NCBI GenBank assembly: GCA_016214035.1 | Contig: JACRPF010000018.1 | Coordinates: 186,001 to 250,000, forward strand | Direction: 5' to 3' | DNA from: Spirochaetota bacterium | GTDB lineage: Bacteria > Spirochaetota > Brachyspiria > Brachyspirales > JACRPF01 | Length of the DNA: 64,000 nt | Part shown: positions 9,498 through 16,827 of the stretch, in pieces | How the letters are laid out: every line of letters begins with the position of its first letter | How positions within the stretch are numbered: the stretch's first letter is position 1 | Notes under the pieces: generated by a model | The model's input: only the letters and a program-made list of their open reading frames with translations | What the model was told of the DNA's origin: nothing | The model's database searches: none | Position numbers and translations under genes: made by a program

Positions 9498-10583
9498 CTA
9501 TCCCCGCCCATGCCTGAAATAGATATTGCAGCTTCCCTCGGGGCTCACCATGCATGCACCCTGCGGATTGTCGGGACTGCATGTTTTTTTATACAGTGGA
9601 CAATCGACGGGCTTTTTCACGGCACGGAGCACATCGGCGCAGATACAGGCGGGGTTCTCGCGCGCGGGAATATCCACAGCGCCGAGACGCGCTACAGCGT
9701 CGAATTGCCGGTATTCCGGCCGTATCGCATAGGCGCTTTTCGGTATGACGCCGAGGCCCCGCCATTCGCCGTCCACAAGCGTGAAAATCTTTGCAAGCAT
9801 ATCCTGCGACGCGCGGCTTCCCGCTGCGTTTACCGCCCTGTCGTATTCTATCTCGACACGGGCATCACCTGTTTCACGCTGGCGTACTATCATCAGAATC
9901 GAGCGGAGAATATCGGCGGGCTCGAAGCCGGATATGACGCACGGCACGTGATGATCGCGGGCGAGGAATTCATAGATACCCGAACCGGTGACAACCGACA
10001 CATGGCCGGGGCAGATGAATGCGCCAACGGCGATATCGTCAGCGGTGACCAGCGCCTGCATGGCCGGCGGCATAATGCGGTGCGACGGCAGGATGACGAG
10101 ATTTGTCATGCCCTTTGCAGCAGCTTCATCGATGAGTGCCGCGGTGAGCGGAGCTGTGGTCTCGAAACCGATACCGAGAAAAAGAACGGTCTTCGCAGGA
10201 TTATCCGCGGCTATCGAAAGTGCTTCTGACGGTGAATATACCACACGCACATCGGCGCCGTTCATACGCGCACGTTCAAGCGAACCGCCGCTCCCCGGCA
10301 GGCGTATGAGATCGCCGAACGTCACGGTGATGACATCGGAGCGTTTGGCGTACTCGATGGCGGTATCGATATAGTGTATCGGTGTAACGCATACCGGACA
10401 GCCGGGCCCTGACACGAGCGACACAGTCTCCGGCATGAGTGCGTCGATGCCGAACTTGAATATGCTGTTCGTGTGGCCGCCGCACACTTCCATCACTGTT
10501 TCCGGCGTCTTCGATTCGCGGCGTATCGTATCGGCAAGTGATTTTATTACCGCGCCGTCGCGGTACTCGTCGATATATTTCAT
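9498..10583 (-). CDS. hypD: Hydrogenase maturation factor HypD
   Basis: 361 residues, the usual HypD length. HypD binds iron and a 4Fe-4S cluster and, with HypC, assembles the Fe(CN)2CO unit of [NiFe]-hydrogenases. The hallmark motifs are CGGHTN (C34-N39), GPGCPVC (C62, C65), the central GFETTAP and PGHVSVV segments, and the C-terminal cysteine cluster at about residues 315-356 (CICADV..., VDCPLYKKTC, GACMVS, SCNIYF). The ATG follows directly after the stop of an LPP20-like lipoprotein gene. No hypC, hypE, hypF or hydrogenase gene occurs in this window, so the gene is isolated from its usual partners. The family assignment is firm. The role in this location is unclear. Confidence 0.95.
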   Translation of the reverse strand: MKYIDEYRDGAVIKSLADTIRRESKTPETVMEVCGGHTNSIFKFGIDALMPETVSLVSGPGCPVCVTPIHYIDTAIEYAKRSDVITVTFGDLIRLPGSGGSLERARMNGADVRVVYSPSEALSIAADNPAKTVLFLGIGFETTAPLTAALIDEAAAKGMTNLVILPSHRIMPPAMQALVTADDIAVGAFICPGHVSVVTGSGIYEFLARDHHVPCVISGFEPADILRSILMIVRQRETGDARVEIEYDRAVNAAGSRASQDMLAKIFTLVDGEWRGLGVIPKSAYAIRPEYRQFDAVARLGAVDIPARENPACICADVLRAVKKPVDCPLYKKTCSPDNPQGACMVSPEGSCNIYFRHGRG

Positions 10584-10967
10584 CTATTTTTTGCGATGCT
10601 GGAGTTTCTTGAACGACTCGGACGAGACTTCATATAGGATATAACAAGTATCGTCATCGGCCCATTCGCATTCGATAATCATTGCGCCCGGGACACTGCG
10701 GGCTATCTCTTCACGCAGCTTCGGCGATTCGGGCATGATGAGCTCGGTCACCATGCGGGCGAGTTTATCTTTCGCCACCATGAGCGCCGCCTCTTTAGCC
10801 ATCTGCCGGCGTTTGTCGCGGTTCTCAATCGACGACGCCTTCCCCACGCCGATGACACGCAGGCGCGTATCACCCACAAGCCCTTCGGGGCCGAATCTCC
10901 GCATCGGATCGCTCGCGCATGACGCAAGAAAAAGAGCAGAAAGACATACCCATACGACTGCTTTCAT
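10584..10967 (-). CDS. Small lipoprotein, LPP20-like
   Basis: 127 residues with a lipoprotein signal peptide (MKAVVWVCLSALFLASCAS; lipobox LASC, lipidated Cys near residue 17). The mature part has the pattern RLRVIGVGKASS followed by a charged helix with repeated Ala (RRQMAKEAALMVAKDKLA), as in LPP20-family and other outer-membrane-associated lipoproteins. In those proteins this helix often precedes a SHS2-like domain, for which the chain is just long enough. It lies 36 bases after the fibronectin-like gene and abuts hypD with no gap, so it is probably part of the 13.6-9.5 kb operon. The function is not known. Confidence 0.75.
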   Translation of the reverse strand: MKAVVWVCLSALFLASCASDPMRRFGPEGLVGDTRLRVIGVGKASSIENRDKRRQMAKEAALMVAKDKLARMVTELIMPESPKLREEIARSVPGAMIIECEWADDDTCYILYEVSSESFKKLQHRKK

Positions 10968-11003
10968 ATTTACCTCTTAAATAAAAACTTCTATTACTAA
11001 ATG

Positions 11004-12710
11004 TCACTGCCAATTTGTCGTACTGCCGCCATAGCTGTTACTTGCAACAACCCCGTAACTGTAGTTTGGAAAGTCAACATACTGGAAGCGGGTATTGGTG
11101 CCGTCAAGAGCCGAATAACAAGTTGATACGACACCGGTAGTTTTATTTGACTGAATTATGTTGTAAAAATCCGCTCCGGGCACAAGGTTCCAGTTTATAT
11201 AATTAGGCGAACCATACGTAGGATATACTGGTGAGGGGGCGTCGGGCCGTCCGAATGTGTTCGTATGCAGCGGTGACGAATACAAGCTCGGTCCCGTGGC
11301 GTTACTTGCAAGCACGATGAACGAATACGGCGTTTCCTTGCAGGTAAGTTTTGTCAGTGTCGTCGATGTGCTGCCTGTCACACTTGCATTGGAAACCGCT
11401 CCGGTGTTCGTATTGGTGACATATACATAATAAATAGACGCTGATTTCGAACTGCCCCATGACACTGTTATGGAATTACCGCTCACCGCCGTTGCCGTGA
11501 GATTGCTTACTGTCGTCGGCTGTGTAATGATATAATTGGAATTCGTCGCAACACCGTAACCGCCCACATAGAGACGCACACGATACCAATTCGTCAAGCC
11601 GGTATATGGAACTTCTGAAGAGATGTAAGGACTGGTACCCACGGTTATCATATTCGACCACGTCACCCCGACCAGTTTATCGATATAAAACGTATTCGCG
11701 TTTGATATCTGCGGCCAGGACACCTCTACGCTGGGGGAATTCTCCGGCGGCATTACGAATCTGTTGGTAACATACAGAATGCCGTAATACCGGGAATTGG
11801 TAGCCGATGTATTCCCCACTCCGTCGCGGGCATAGTACTGCAGCGTGGTGCATCTGTTGATAGCGACATCAACTCCGTTCGTATCGAAAGAATTCCATGT
11901 GCCGCCGTTCGTCGACCAGAATCCGCTATTCTCATTAACCGACAGGTATTCGGTGACCTGAGCACTCGCATAGACGTTATTACTCGCGCCAAGCGTCAAT
12001 GTGACAACCGGCGCGACTGTATCGATGGTATATACCACGCTGTTCGTCACCGAACAATTACTCGTCGCATTCCTGCTGAAATACAAAAGTGTTACGCTGC
12101 CGTTGATGGGCACCGTGGCACCCGCGGTAGTGAACTGATACCATGCGGCACCGCCGTTCGTCGACCAAACACCGAAATTCTCCGCAACGTACAGATGCAC
12201 CGTGAATGGTTGATTCGTAGTCATCGTATCGACATCCACAGCAACCGTATTAGTGATGAGATTTGTATTAGTTAATACATTGGTGTTTATAGTATAGATA
12301 ACGCTATTTGTTGCAGAGCAATTGCTATTCACATTTCTATTAAAGTATTGCAGTGTTACGCTGCCTGTGATAAAAACTGTGGTGCCCGCGGTGGTAAACT
12401 GATACCACATAGCCCCGCCGTTTGTCGACCAGTTCCCGAAGTTCTCCGCTGTATATAAATGCACGGTGAATGGCTGGTTCGTAGTTATGGAACCGATGTC
12501 GACACTCACCGTATTTGTAATAAGGCCCGATACAACATTGGATTCCGTCCGGTAACCCTGATAATACGATCCGGCCTGAGGGTCCACTTTGTTCGTCAGG
12601 AGCGTGCCGCCGCTTGGATTTTCGTACACTTTCTTTCTGAACAATGACGCATTGAGCGCCGCGATCATGACGATGACCGTAAGAGACAGTATATAGATGA
12701 CTTTCTTCAT
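11004..12710 (-). CDS. Membrane-anchored protein with 88-residue tandem repeats and fibronectin type III domains
   Basis: 568 residues. The N-terminal hydrophobic segment (MKKVIYILSLTVIVMIAALNAS) is an uncleaved anchor or a signal peptide. Residues of roughly 60-240 hold two close copies of an 88-residue unit (core NQPFTVHLY, NFGNWSTNGGA, WYQFTTAG) and a diverged third copy (SGFWSTNGGTWNSF). They resemble the small Ig-like chitobiase C-terminal modules. They are followed by three fibronectin type III-like domains (for example VSNLTATAVSGNSITVSWGSS). The chain ends abruptly at SYGGSTTNWQ, with no sorting domain. It lies 20 bases downstream of the CsgG-like gene and in the same direction. It is probably a surface or periplasmic adhesion or scaffold protein; no catalytic motif was seen. 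Confidence 0.72.
   Translation of the reverse strand: MKKVIYILSLTVIVMIAALNASLFRKKVYENPSGGTLLTNKVDPQAGSYYQGYRTESNVVSGLITNTVSVDIGSITTNQPFTVHLYTAENFGNWSTNGGAMWYQFTTAGTTVFITGSVTLQYFNRNVNSNCSATNSVIYTINTNVLTNTNLITNTVAVDVDTMTTNQPFTVHLYVAENFGVWSTNGGAAWYQFTTAGATVPINGSVTLLYFSRNATSNCSVTNSVVYTIDTVAPVVTLTLGASNNVYASAQVTEYLSVNENSGFWSTNGGTWNSFDTNGVDVAINRCTTLQYYARDGVGNTSATNSRYYGILYVTNRFVMPPENSPSVEVSWPQISNANTFYIDKLVGVTWSNMITVGTSPYISSEVPYTGLTNWYRVRLYVGGYGVATNSNYIITQPTTVSNLTATAVSGNSITVSWGSSKSASIYYVYVTNTNTGAVSNASVTGSTSTTLTKLTCKETPYSFIVLASNATGPSLYSSPLHTNTFGRPDAPSPVYPTYGSPNYINWNLVPGADFYNIIQSNKTTGVVSTCYSALDGTNTRFQYVDFPNYSYGVVASNSYGGSTTNWQ
12016..12543 (-). repeat. Two tandem 264-bp coding repeats
   Basis: Two consecutive DNA segments with a 264-base period encode nearly the same 88-residue module. 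For example, the sequence around 12460 (tgcacggtgaatgg) recurs at 12196 as tgcaccgtgaatgg. A third copy further along the gene is recognisable only at protein level, which suggests recent duplication of the first two. Confidence 0.7.
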
Positions 12711-12730
12711 AACCCGTTACCGTTTCCCGA

Positions 12731-13600
12731 TTAGAATTTATAGCACACGTTCACCGATGTGGGCGTCACCGATGCGGTGATCTGATCATTATATCCTTTC
12801 CAGAAAAAGAAATCGATGACACCCCAAGCGAGCATAGCGCCGCCCAGCACCAGCGCCGATTCTGATACAAGATACAGCATGTCCGCGAGGTCACCCTGCG
12901 AGACGATGAGCCCGTGCAGGTTCTCCGCGGACGAGCTCGTTGTGGCGGCATTATATTCGTTGAGCTTGAGCGCCGCGCCGTTATAATATGCGTCGCCGAC
13001 AAGCCACGTTGTAACGCCGCCGGCAAGCAGCACACCCGACGATATACCTTTTATCAGCATGCCGCTGAACGCCTCGTCGCGTTTCTGCGATATGTCGATG
13101 CGATCGGGCATTTTCAGCTGCGCGGCAATGGTGTCCACCAGCGCACGCACCGGCTGTTCCGCCTGCTCGATATTCTTTATCTTTTCCTTCGCCGTCACCG
13201 CAATCTCGCCGCTCTCGACGTTCACCACGTTCACCGTGAGAAGCGCCATGCTCCCCAGTTTCGACAGCGTACCGAACATCATATATTCCACATTAACGAG
13301 TTTCCCGATCTTCACGGCGCAGGCGCTCTCGGTGCAACCCGTCTGCTGAAAGGCCTGCTCCTTGAGCACGGTGTCCATGTTCGCCCGGTCGAGTACGTTG
13401 AACCTGCGGCTCTGCACGAGCTCGCTCCGGAACATCTCGCCGAGCGCCTCGGTATCTGCCGCGGCCGCGCCGCTCATCGCCGTGAACGAAAGAACGCCCA
13501 CGCGCTTTTTGCCTGCAGTTACCGATGCCGCGCCAAGGGGTATGGCGAGTGCCGAAAGCAGGCACAGCCCCGCCATCATCATTCTTTTTCCTGAAAACAT
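12731..13600 (-). CDS. CsgG-like (TolB-type) envelope protein
   Basis: 289 residues with a signal peptide (about residues 1-25). The domain at about residues 30-165 is typical of CsgG-family periplasmic/outer-membrane proteins: KRVGVLSFTAMSG, LVQSRRFNVLDRANMD, LKEQAFQQTGCTES, and VNVVNVESGEIAVTAKEK. Two hydrophobic stretches follow (about 180-205 and 240-262), then a short tail ending in an aromatic residue. Such proteins are common in spirochaetes and other diderms and may build pores or sense assembly state. It is the first gene of a minus-strand run (CsgG-like, repeat/Fn3 protein, LPP20-like, hypD). A GGAGG lies 13 bases before the chosen ATG, so a start a few codons later (MMMAGLC) is possible. 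Confidence 0.8.
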   Translation of the reverse strand: MFSGKRMMMAGLCLLSALAIPLGAASVTAGKKRVGVLSFTAMSGAAAADTEALGEMFRSELVQSRRFNVLDRANMDTVLKEQAFQQTGCTESACAVKIGKLVNVEYMMFGTLSKLGSMALLTVNVVNVESGEIAVTAKEKIKNIEQAEQPVRALVDTIAAQLKMPDRIDISQKRDEAFSGMLIKGISSGVLLAGGVTTWLVGDAYYNGAALKLNEYNAATTSSSAENLHGLIVSQGDLADMLYLVSESALVLGGAMLAWGVIDFFFWKGYNDQITASVTPTSVNVCYKF

Positions 13601-13672
13601 ATACTGTTCAGACCTCCGCGATAATGCGATATATTGTTGCCGATTTTAACAGTCTACACGTATGTTCGTGAA

Positions 13673-13703
13673 ATTATACTACCACAACGGCTTACGCCGT
13701 CAA
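13673..13703 (-). promoter_or_regulatory. Possible promoter upstream of the CsgG-like operon
   Basis: On the minus strand, TTGACG (13703-13698) and a perfect TATAAT (13678-13673), separated by 19 bases. That spacing is longer than optimal. The predicted start near 13666 leaves a 66-base leader with a GGAGG. Confidence 0.4.
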
Positions 13704-13747
13704 GCAGCAGAACATCCGCTGGCACATTCGGTCTTTCCCCGGATACG

Positions 13748-15700
13748 TTATTCCGTAACACGCACCCCGGCGGCAATCTGTTTTCCCCGTGCGATGATCT
13801 GAGCAGCTGCAAATGCTTCATTCGTATCATGGTTCTCGTAAAAAAGCTGATATTTCGTGCCGTTGGCGGAAACCGCAGATTCATTCAGATATTCAAGTTG
13901 AGCATCAATACGATTCGTCCTGCCCGTCATCATCCTCGGCTTGTCGTACGGCGCGATCCGGTTGCTCAGTTTTGTATAATACGTCACATACTCAGCGGGA
14001 GCCGTATCATCCGGGACCTGATATCGTGACAGCCCCAGCATACGCAGCCGGTCCATGAACATGCACGAGGCCACATTGAGCTTCCACGCATCATGCTCTT
14101 TCACATATCCCAAACGGACTTCAAGCATCGTAGCGGGAGCCGTTGGGAAAAGCGTTCCGGGGCAATTCAGCGAGAACGCGGACGTCGTGAACGACAGGCT
14201 TTCCCCCTCGGTCTGTATCGATGCACCCTGAAAATGCTGCGGCCTGAATTTTTCATTCGCTAAAAACTCATTCCAATCGTTCAGTGTTCCTCCGTAATTC
14301 ATCCGGATATGATCCGCAGACTCCCGCATATCAAGCTCCGTATACATATCCAGCGCCGCCATGCCGGTATCCTTCATCAATGATGCGCATCCGTCGGGCA
14401 GAGGGAGCGTCAGTGTCGCCATATAGTTCCGCGCGTACGGCAGCCACCATGCCCGGAAAATCCAGACCCTGCCGTAACTGTCGGTAATCGTTTTCTCCCG
14501 TTCCGGCTGACCATAGGACAGAATGCGTACTTTATCCCCGCCGACGGACCGGGTAAAGGGAACAGCCTTCAGGATATAATCCATCTGCAGCTGCCCGTTT
14601 GTGATAAAATCCGCAAAAGAGCTATTGCTCGACCGTCGTATCCGTGATACGATATACGGCATCTGTATGCCGAACCGGATATAGGCGTTTGAACCCACAT
14701 CGATATTCTTGGAATAGACAGCAGCATTCGTATGCCATTTACCGGCTGCATCCTCACGGACGAGTGACGGATTGAACAGCGAAACCCGGTCGTAGCGTAT
14801 CTTCCCGGCGCCGTCACCATCGGGAAATAAAGTACCGGGTGATTTAACCTTAATAGCCTGCAGCGAACGGACACAGTAGTCATGCACATTGGAAACGATA
14901 AGACGGTACAGCGATATGCTGTCGATCGGCAATGCCGCTGAATAATCGCAATAGCCAATCTGCTTGCGCTCGGTATCCGGCATGACATAGTCAAACCGCC
15001 GGCGGTATTCAGCAACAGAAAGCTTCACCGATTCCACCTCGGTTATCGGCAGCGCGAAATTCAGATTTTCATTCCGGGATTTCATCACGACAATGCCGAT
15101 CACGTTCCCCGATGCGTCCACCAGCGGTCCGCCGCTGTTGCCCGGCGACGCCGGTGCTGAATACCGCAGCCATTTCCATTCGCCGCGTTCATCTTCCGGT
15201 GTAACCGAAGTGAGCGTCCCGTCGCGGATAACGACTCCTTCCCCGAGTGCGTTTCCGACGGTAAAAACGTCCATATTCATATCAGCCGTGCCGTTCGTAC
15301 CGAGCCAGCTCCTGTTGCCGACGGCGGCGGTGAATTGTATGAAATCACGTTGTTTTGAATATCGCAGTATCTCGCCGAATGGGACCACCGTTCCGGACGA
15401 GTCACGCAGAAGCAAAACCGTATTCCCTTCCATACCCGCTTCGAATACGTGGGCGGCAGTAATAAATGTATTCGAACCGACCGCAAATGCTGTGCCGATG
15501 GATTGATATTTATCGGTACGTTCACGGTACGGTAAAAGTTCGAACGGCAGCGGACGTTCGTATCGCAGCGGATCGTCCACCGGTTTCGGCAGAACAACCT
15601 CATATACACAACGGACAACAGTATCAGCTGTTTTTTTATCAAGCGTAGCGGCCGGCAGCATCGCGGTCAGAAGCACAAACACCTTCAATCCATGAAACAT
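13748..15700 (-). CDS. Secreted trypsin-like (S1/HtrA-type) serine protease with C-terminal extension
   Basis: 650 residues from the ATG at 15700, which has a GGGAGG site. An in-frame start 18 bases earlier lacks one. A signal peptide (MFHGLKVFVLLTAMLPAATL) precedes a chymotrypsin-fold domain at about residues 50-235 with all three catalytic residues: His near 83 in TAAHVF, Asp near 119 in QRDFIQF, and Ser near 190 in SPGNSGGPL. The remaining 400 residues are of unknown type and appear mostly beta-stranded. No PDZ signature was recognised. The protease is presumably periplasmic or secreted. It is monocistronic, with a promoter at 15742-15769. The overall assignment is solid; substrate unknown. 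Confidence 0.85.
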   Translation of the reverse strand: MFHGLKVFVLLTAMLPAATLDKKTADTVVRCVYEVVLPKPVDDPLRYERPLPFELLPYRERTDKYQSIGTAFAVGSNTFITAAHVFEAGMEGNTVLLLRDSSGTVVPFGEILRYSKQRDFIQFTAAVGNRSWLGTNGTADMNMDVFTVGNALGEGVVIRDGTLTSVTPEDERGEWKWLRYSAPASPGNSGGPLVDASGNVIGIVVMKSRNENLNFALPITEVESVKLSVAEYRRRFDYVMPDTERKQIGYCDYSAALPIDSISLYRLIVSNVHDYCVRSLQAIKVKSPGTLFPDGDGAGKIRYDRVSLFNPSLVREDAAGKWHTNAAVYSKNIDVGSNAYIRFGIQMPYIVSRIRRSSNSSFADFITNGQLQMDYILKAVPFTRSVGGDKVRILSYGQPEREKTITDSYGRVWIFRAWWLPYARNYMATLTLPLPDGCASLMKDTGMAALDMYTELDMRESADHIRMNYGGTLNDWNEFLANEKFRPQHFQGASIQTEGESLSFTTSAFSLNCPGTLFPTAPATMLEVRLGYVKEHDAWKLNVASCMFMDRLRMLGLSRYQVPDDTAPAEYVTYYTKLSNRIAPYDKPRMMTGRTNRIDAQLEYLNESAVSANGTKYQLFYENHDTNEAFAAAQIIARGKQIAAGVRVTE

Positions 15701-15741
15701 CCCGTCCTCCCATTGCACTGAGCGTGTGAGTAACTAATGAG

Positions 15742-15769
15742 ATTCTATTGCACGTCGGTTTTTTGTCAA
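15742..15769 (-). promoter_or_regulatory. Promoter of the trypsin-like protease gene
   Basis: On the minus strand, TTGACA (15769-15764), a 16-base spacer and TAGAAT (15747-15742). The start site would be near 15735, giving a 35-base leader that contains the GGGAGG ribosome site. Confidence 0.6.
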
Positions 15770-15957
15770 TGCCTGGCCTGTCTTATGTCACGCCATCTGC
15801 TCGTACTTTGCATAAGCTGCACATTCTGCGCTGTTCGACTAAGGCTCAGCGTCGCCATGCGTGTATTGTCACTGGCATGCCATCATGTATCCTTGCAGTT
15901 TCGGAAAACGTCCCGCGCTATGCAACACATTTACGTATATACAGACAGGGAGGCAAT

Positions 15958-16392
15958 ATGGCACTGATTACACTTCAATTCCCCGTAACCGATCTGCGCG
16001 GCAGAATAGGCAATCTCGTCATCTGCAGATGGAAGGGTGTTCTCTATGCCCGGCGGTATGTCTCCTATAACCGCAGCAACACGCCCGCGCAGGCACACCG
16101 GCGCACCTCGTTCAGGAACGCCGTGCTGGCATGGCAGAATCTTGCTAGTGATGATAAACAACGCTGGTCGCAGGCGGCCGCTCATGTGAATATGAGCGGA
16201 TACAACCTGTTCATCAGCCGATACATCTCCGGTATTGATGCCGCCGAAGGCCGGGATGCCCCGACCCATGAACGGGACGGCTTCGCTTCCGGTTCGTACC
16301 TGCTCCGTTTCCCATCCGCTTGCGCGCCGCTTGTATGCCGTCAGTATCCGCCGCTCATACCGTCTATCGTCCTGAGCACATCCTCGGCGTGA
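15958..16392 (+). CDS. Small conserved protein resembling phage-associated structural proteins
   Basis: 144 residues from the ATG at 15958, which follows a GGGAGG site. The open frame extends upstream to 15748 without a comparable ribosome site. The core (VTDLRGRIGNLVICRWKGVL, YNRSNTPAQAHRRTSFRNAV, WQNLASDDKQRWSQAA, GYNLFISRYI) matches a pattern I associate with small proteins in phage-like and environmental genomes. These begin with a G-x-x-G-N-x-V beta motif, followed by an N-T-P-A-Q-x-x-x-R helix and a W-x-x-L/A-x-W helix. No other phage gene is nearby. The last 52 bases overlap the convergent peroxiredoxin gene, so the native C-terminus may be shorter or altered. The function is unknown. 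Confidence 0.65.
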   Translation: MALITLQFPVTDLRGRIGNLVICRWKGVLYARRYVSYNRSNTPAQAHRRTSFRNAVLAWQNLASDDKQRWSQAAAHVNMSGYNLFISRYISGIDAAEGRDAPTHERDGFASGSYLLRFPSACAPLVCRQYPPLIPSIVLSTSSA

Positions 16393-16817
16393 CCGTCCAC
16401 CTTCACCTTCTCCCACACCTTCACCACTGTACCGGCGGGGTTGATGAGAAACGTGGTACGCACAATACCCATATATTTTTTACCGTAGTTGTTCTTTTCC
16501 TGCCACACGCCGTATTTCTTTATCACCGATTTCTTTTCATCGCTGAGAAGCGTAATGCCGAGTTTGCTTTTCTCCGCGAACTTCGCGTGACTTTCACAGC
16601 TGTCCGCGCTGATGCCCGCGACTGCGGCGTTACGTTTCGTCAAATCCCCGAGACTTTTTGTAAAACTCACCGCTTCAATGGTACAGCCCGGCGTACTGTC
16701 TTTCGGGTAGAAATAGAGCACGAGCCATTTCCCCGTGAACGAACCGAGCGATACCTTTTCACCGTTCTGATCCGGAAGCGAGAATACCGGCGCCTTTTTG
16801 CCTATGGTAACCATCAT
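16341..16817 (-). CDS. bcp: Peroxiredoxin of the Bcp/PrxQ family
   Basis: 158 residues from the ATG at 16817 (an in-frame GTG lies one codon earlier). It reduces peroxides with thioredoxin-type donors in the cytoplasm. The fold signatures are clear: PVFSLPDQNGEKVSL, the peroxidatic motif YPKDSTPGCT (Cys near 45), and FLINPAGTVVKVW near the end. The usual resolving Cys five residues after the peroxidatic Cys is replaced by Val (GCTIEAVSF). The only other Cys, near residue 74 (SADSCESH), may serve instead, as some PrxQ proteins use a Cys in the next helix. The next gene upstream starts 10 bases away, so the two may be co-transcribed. Confidence 0.92.
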   Translation of the reverse strand: MMVTIGKKAPVFSLPDQNGEKVSLGSFTGKWLVLYFYPKDSTPGCTIEAVSFTKSLGDLTKRNAAVAGISADSCESHAKFAEKSKLGITLLSDEKKSVIKKYGVWQEKNNYGKKYMGIVRTTFLINPAGTVVKVWEKVKVDGHAEDVLRTIDGMSGGY

Positions 16818-16827
16818 CACGTCCCTG

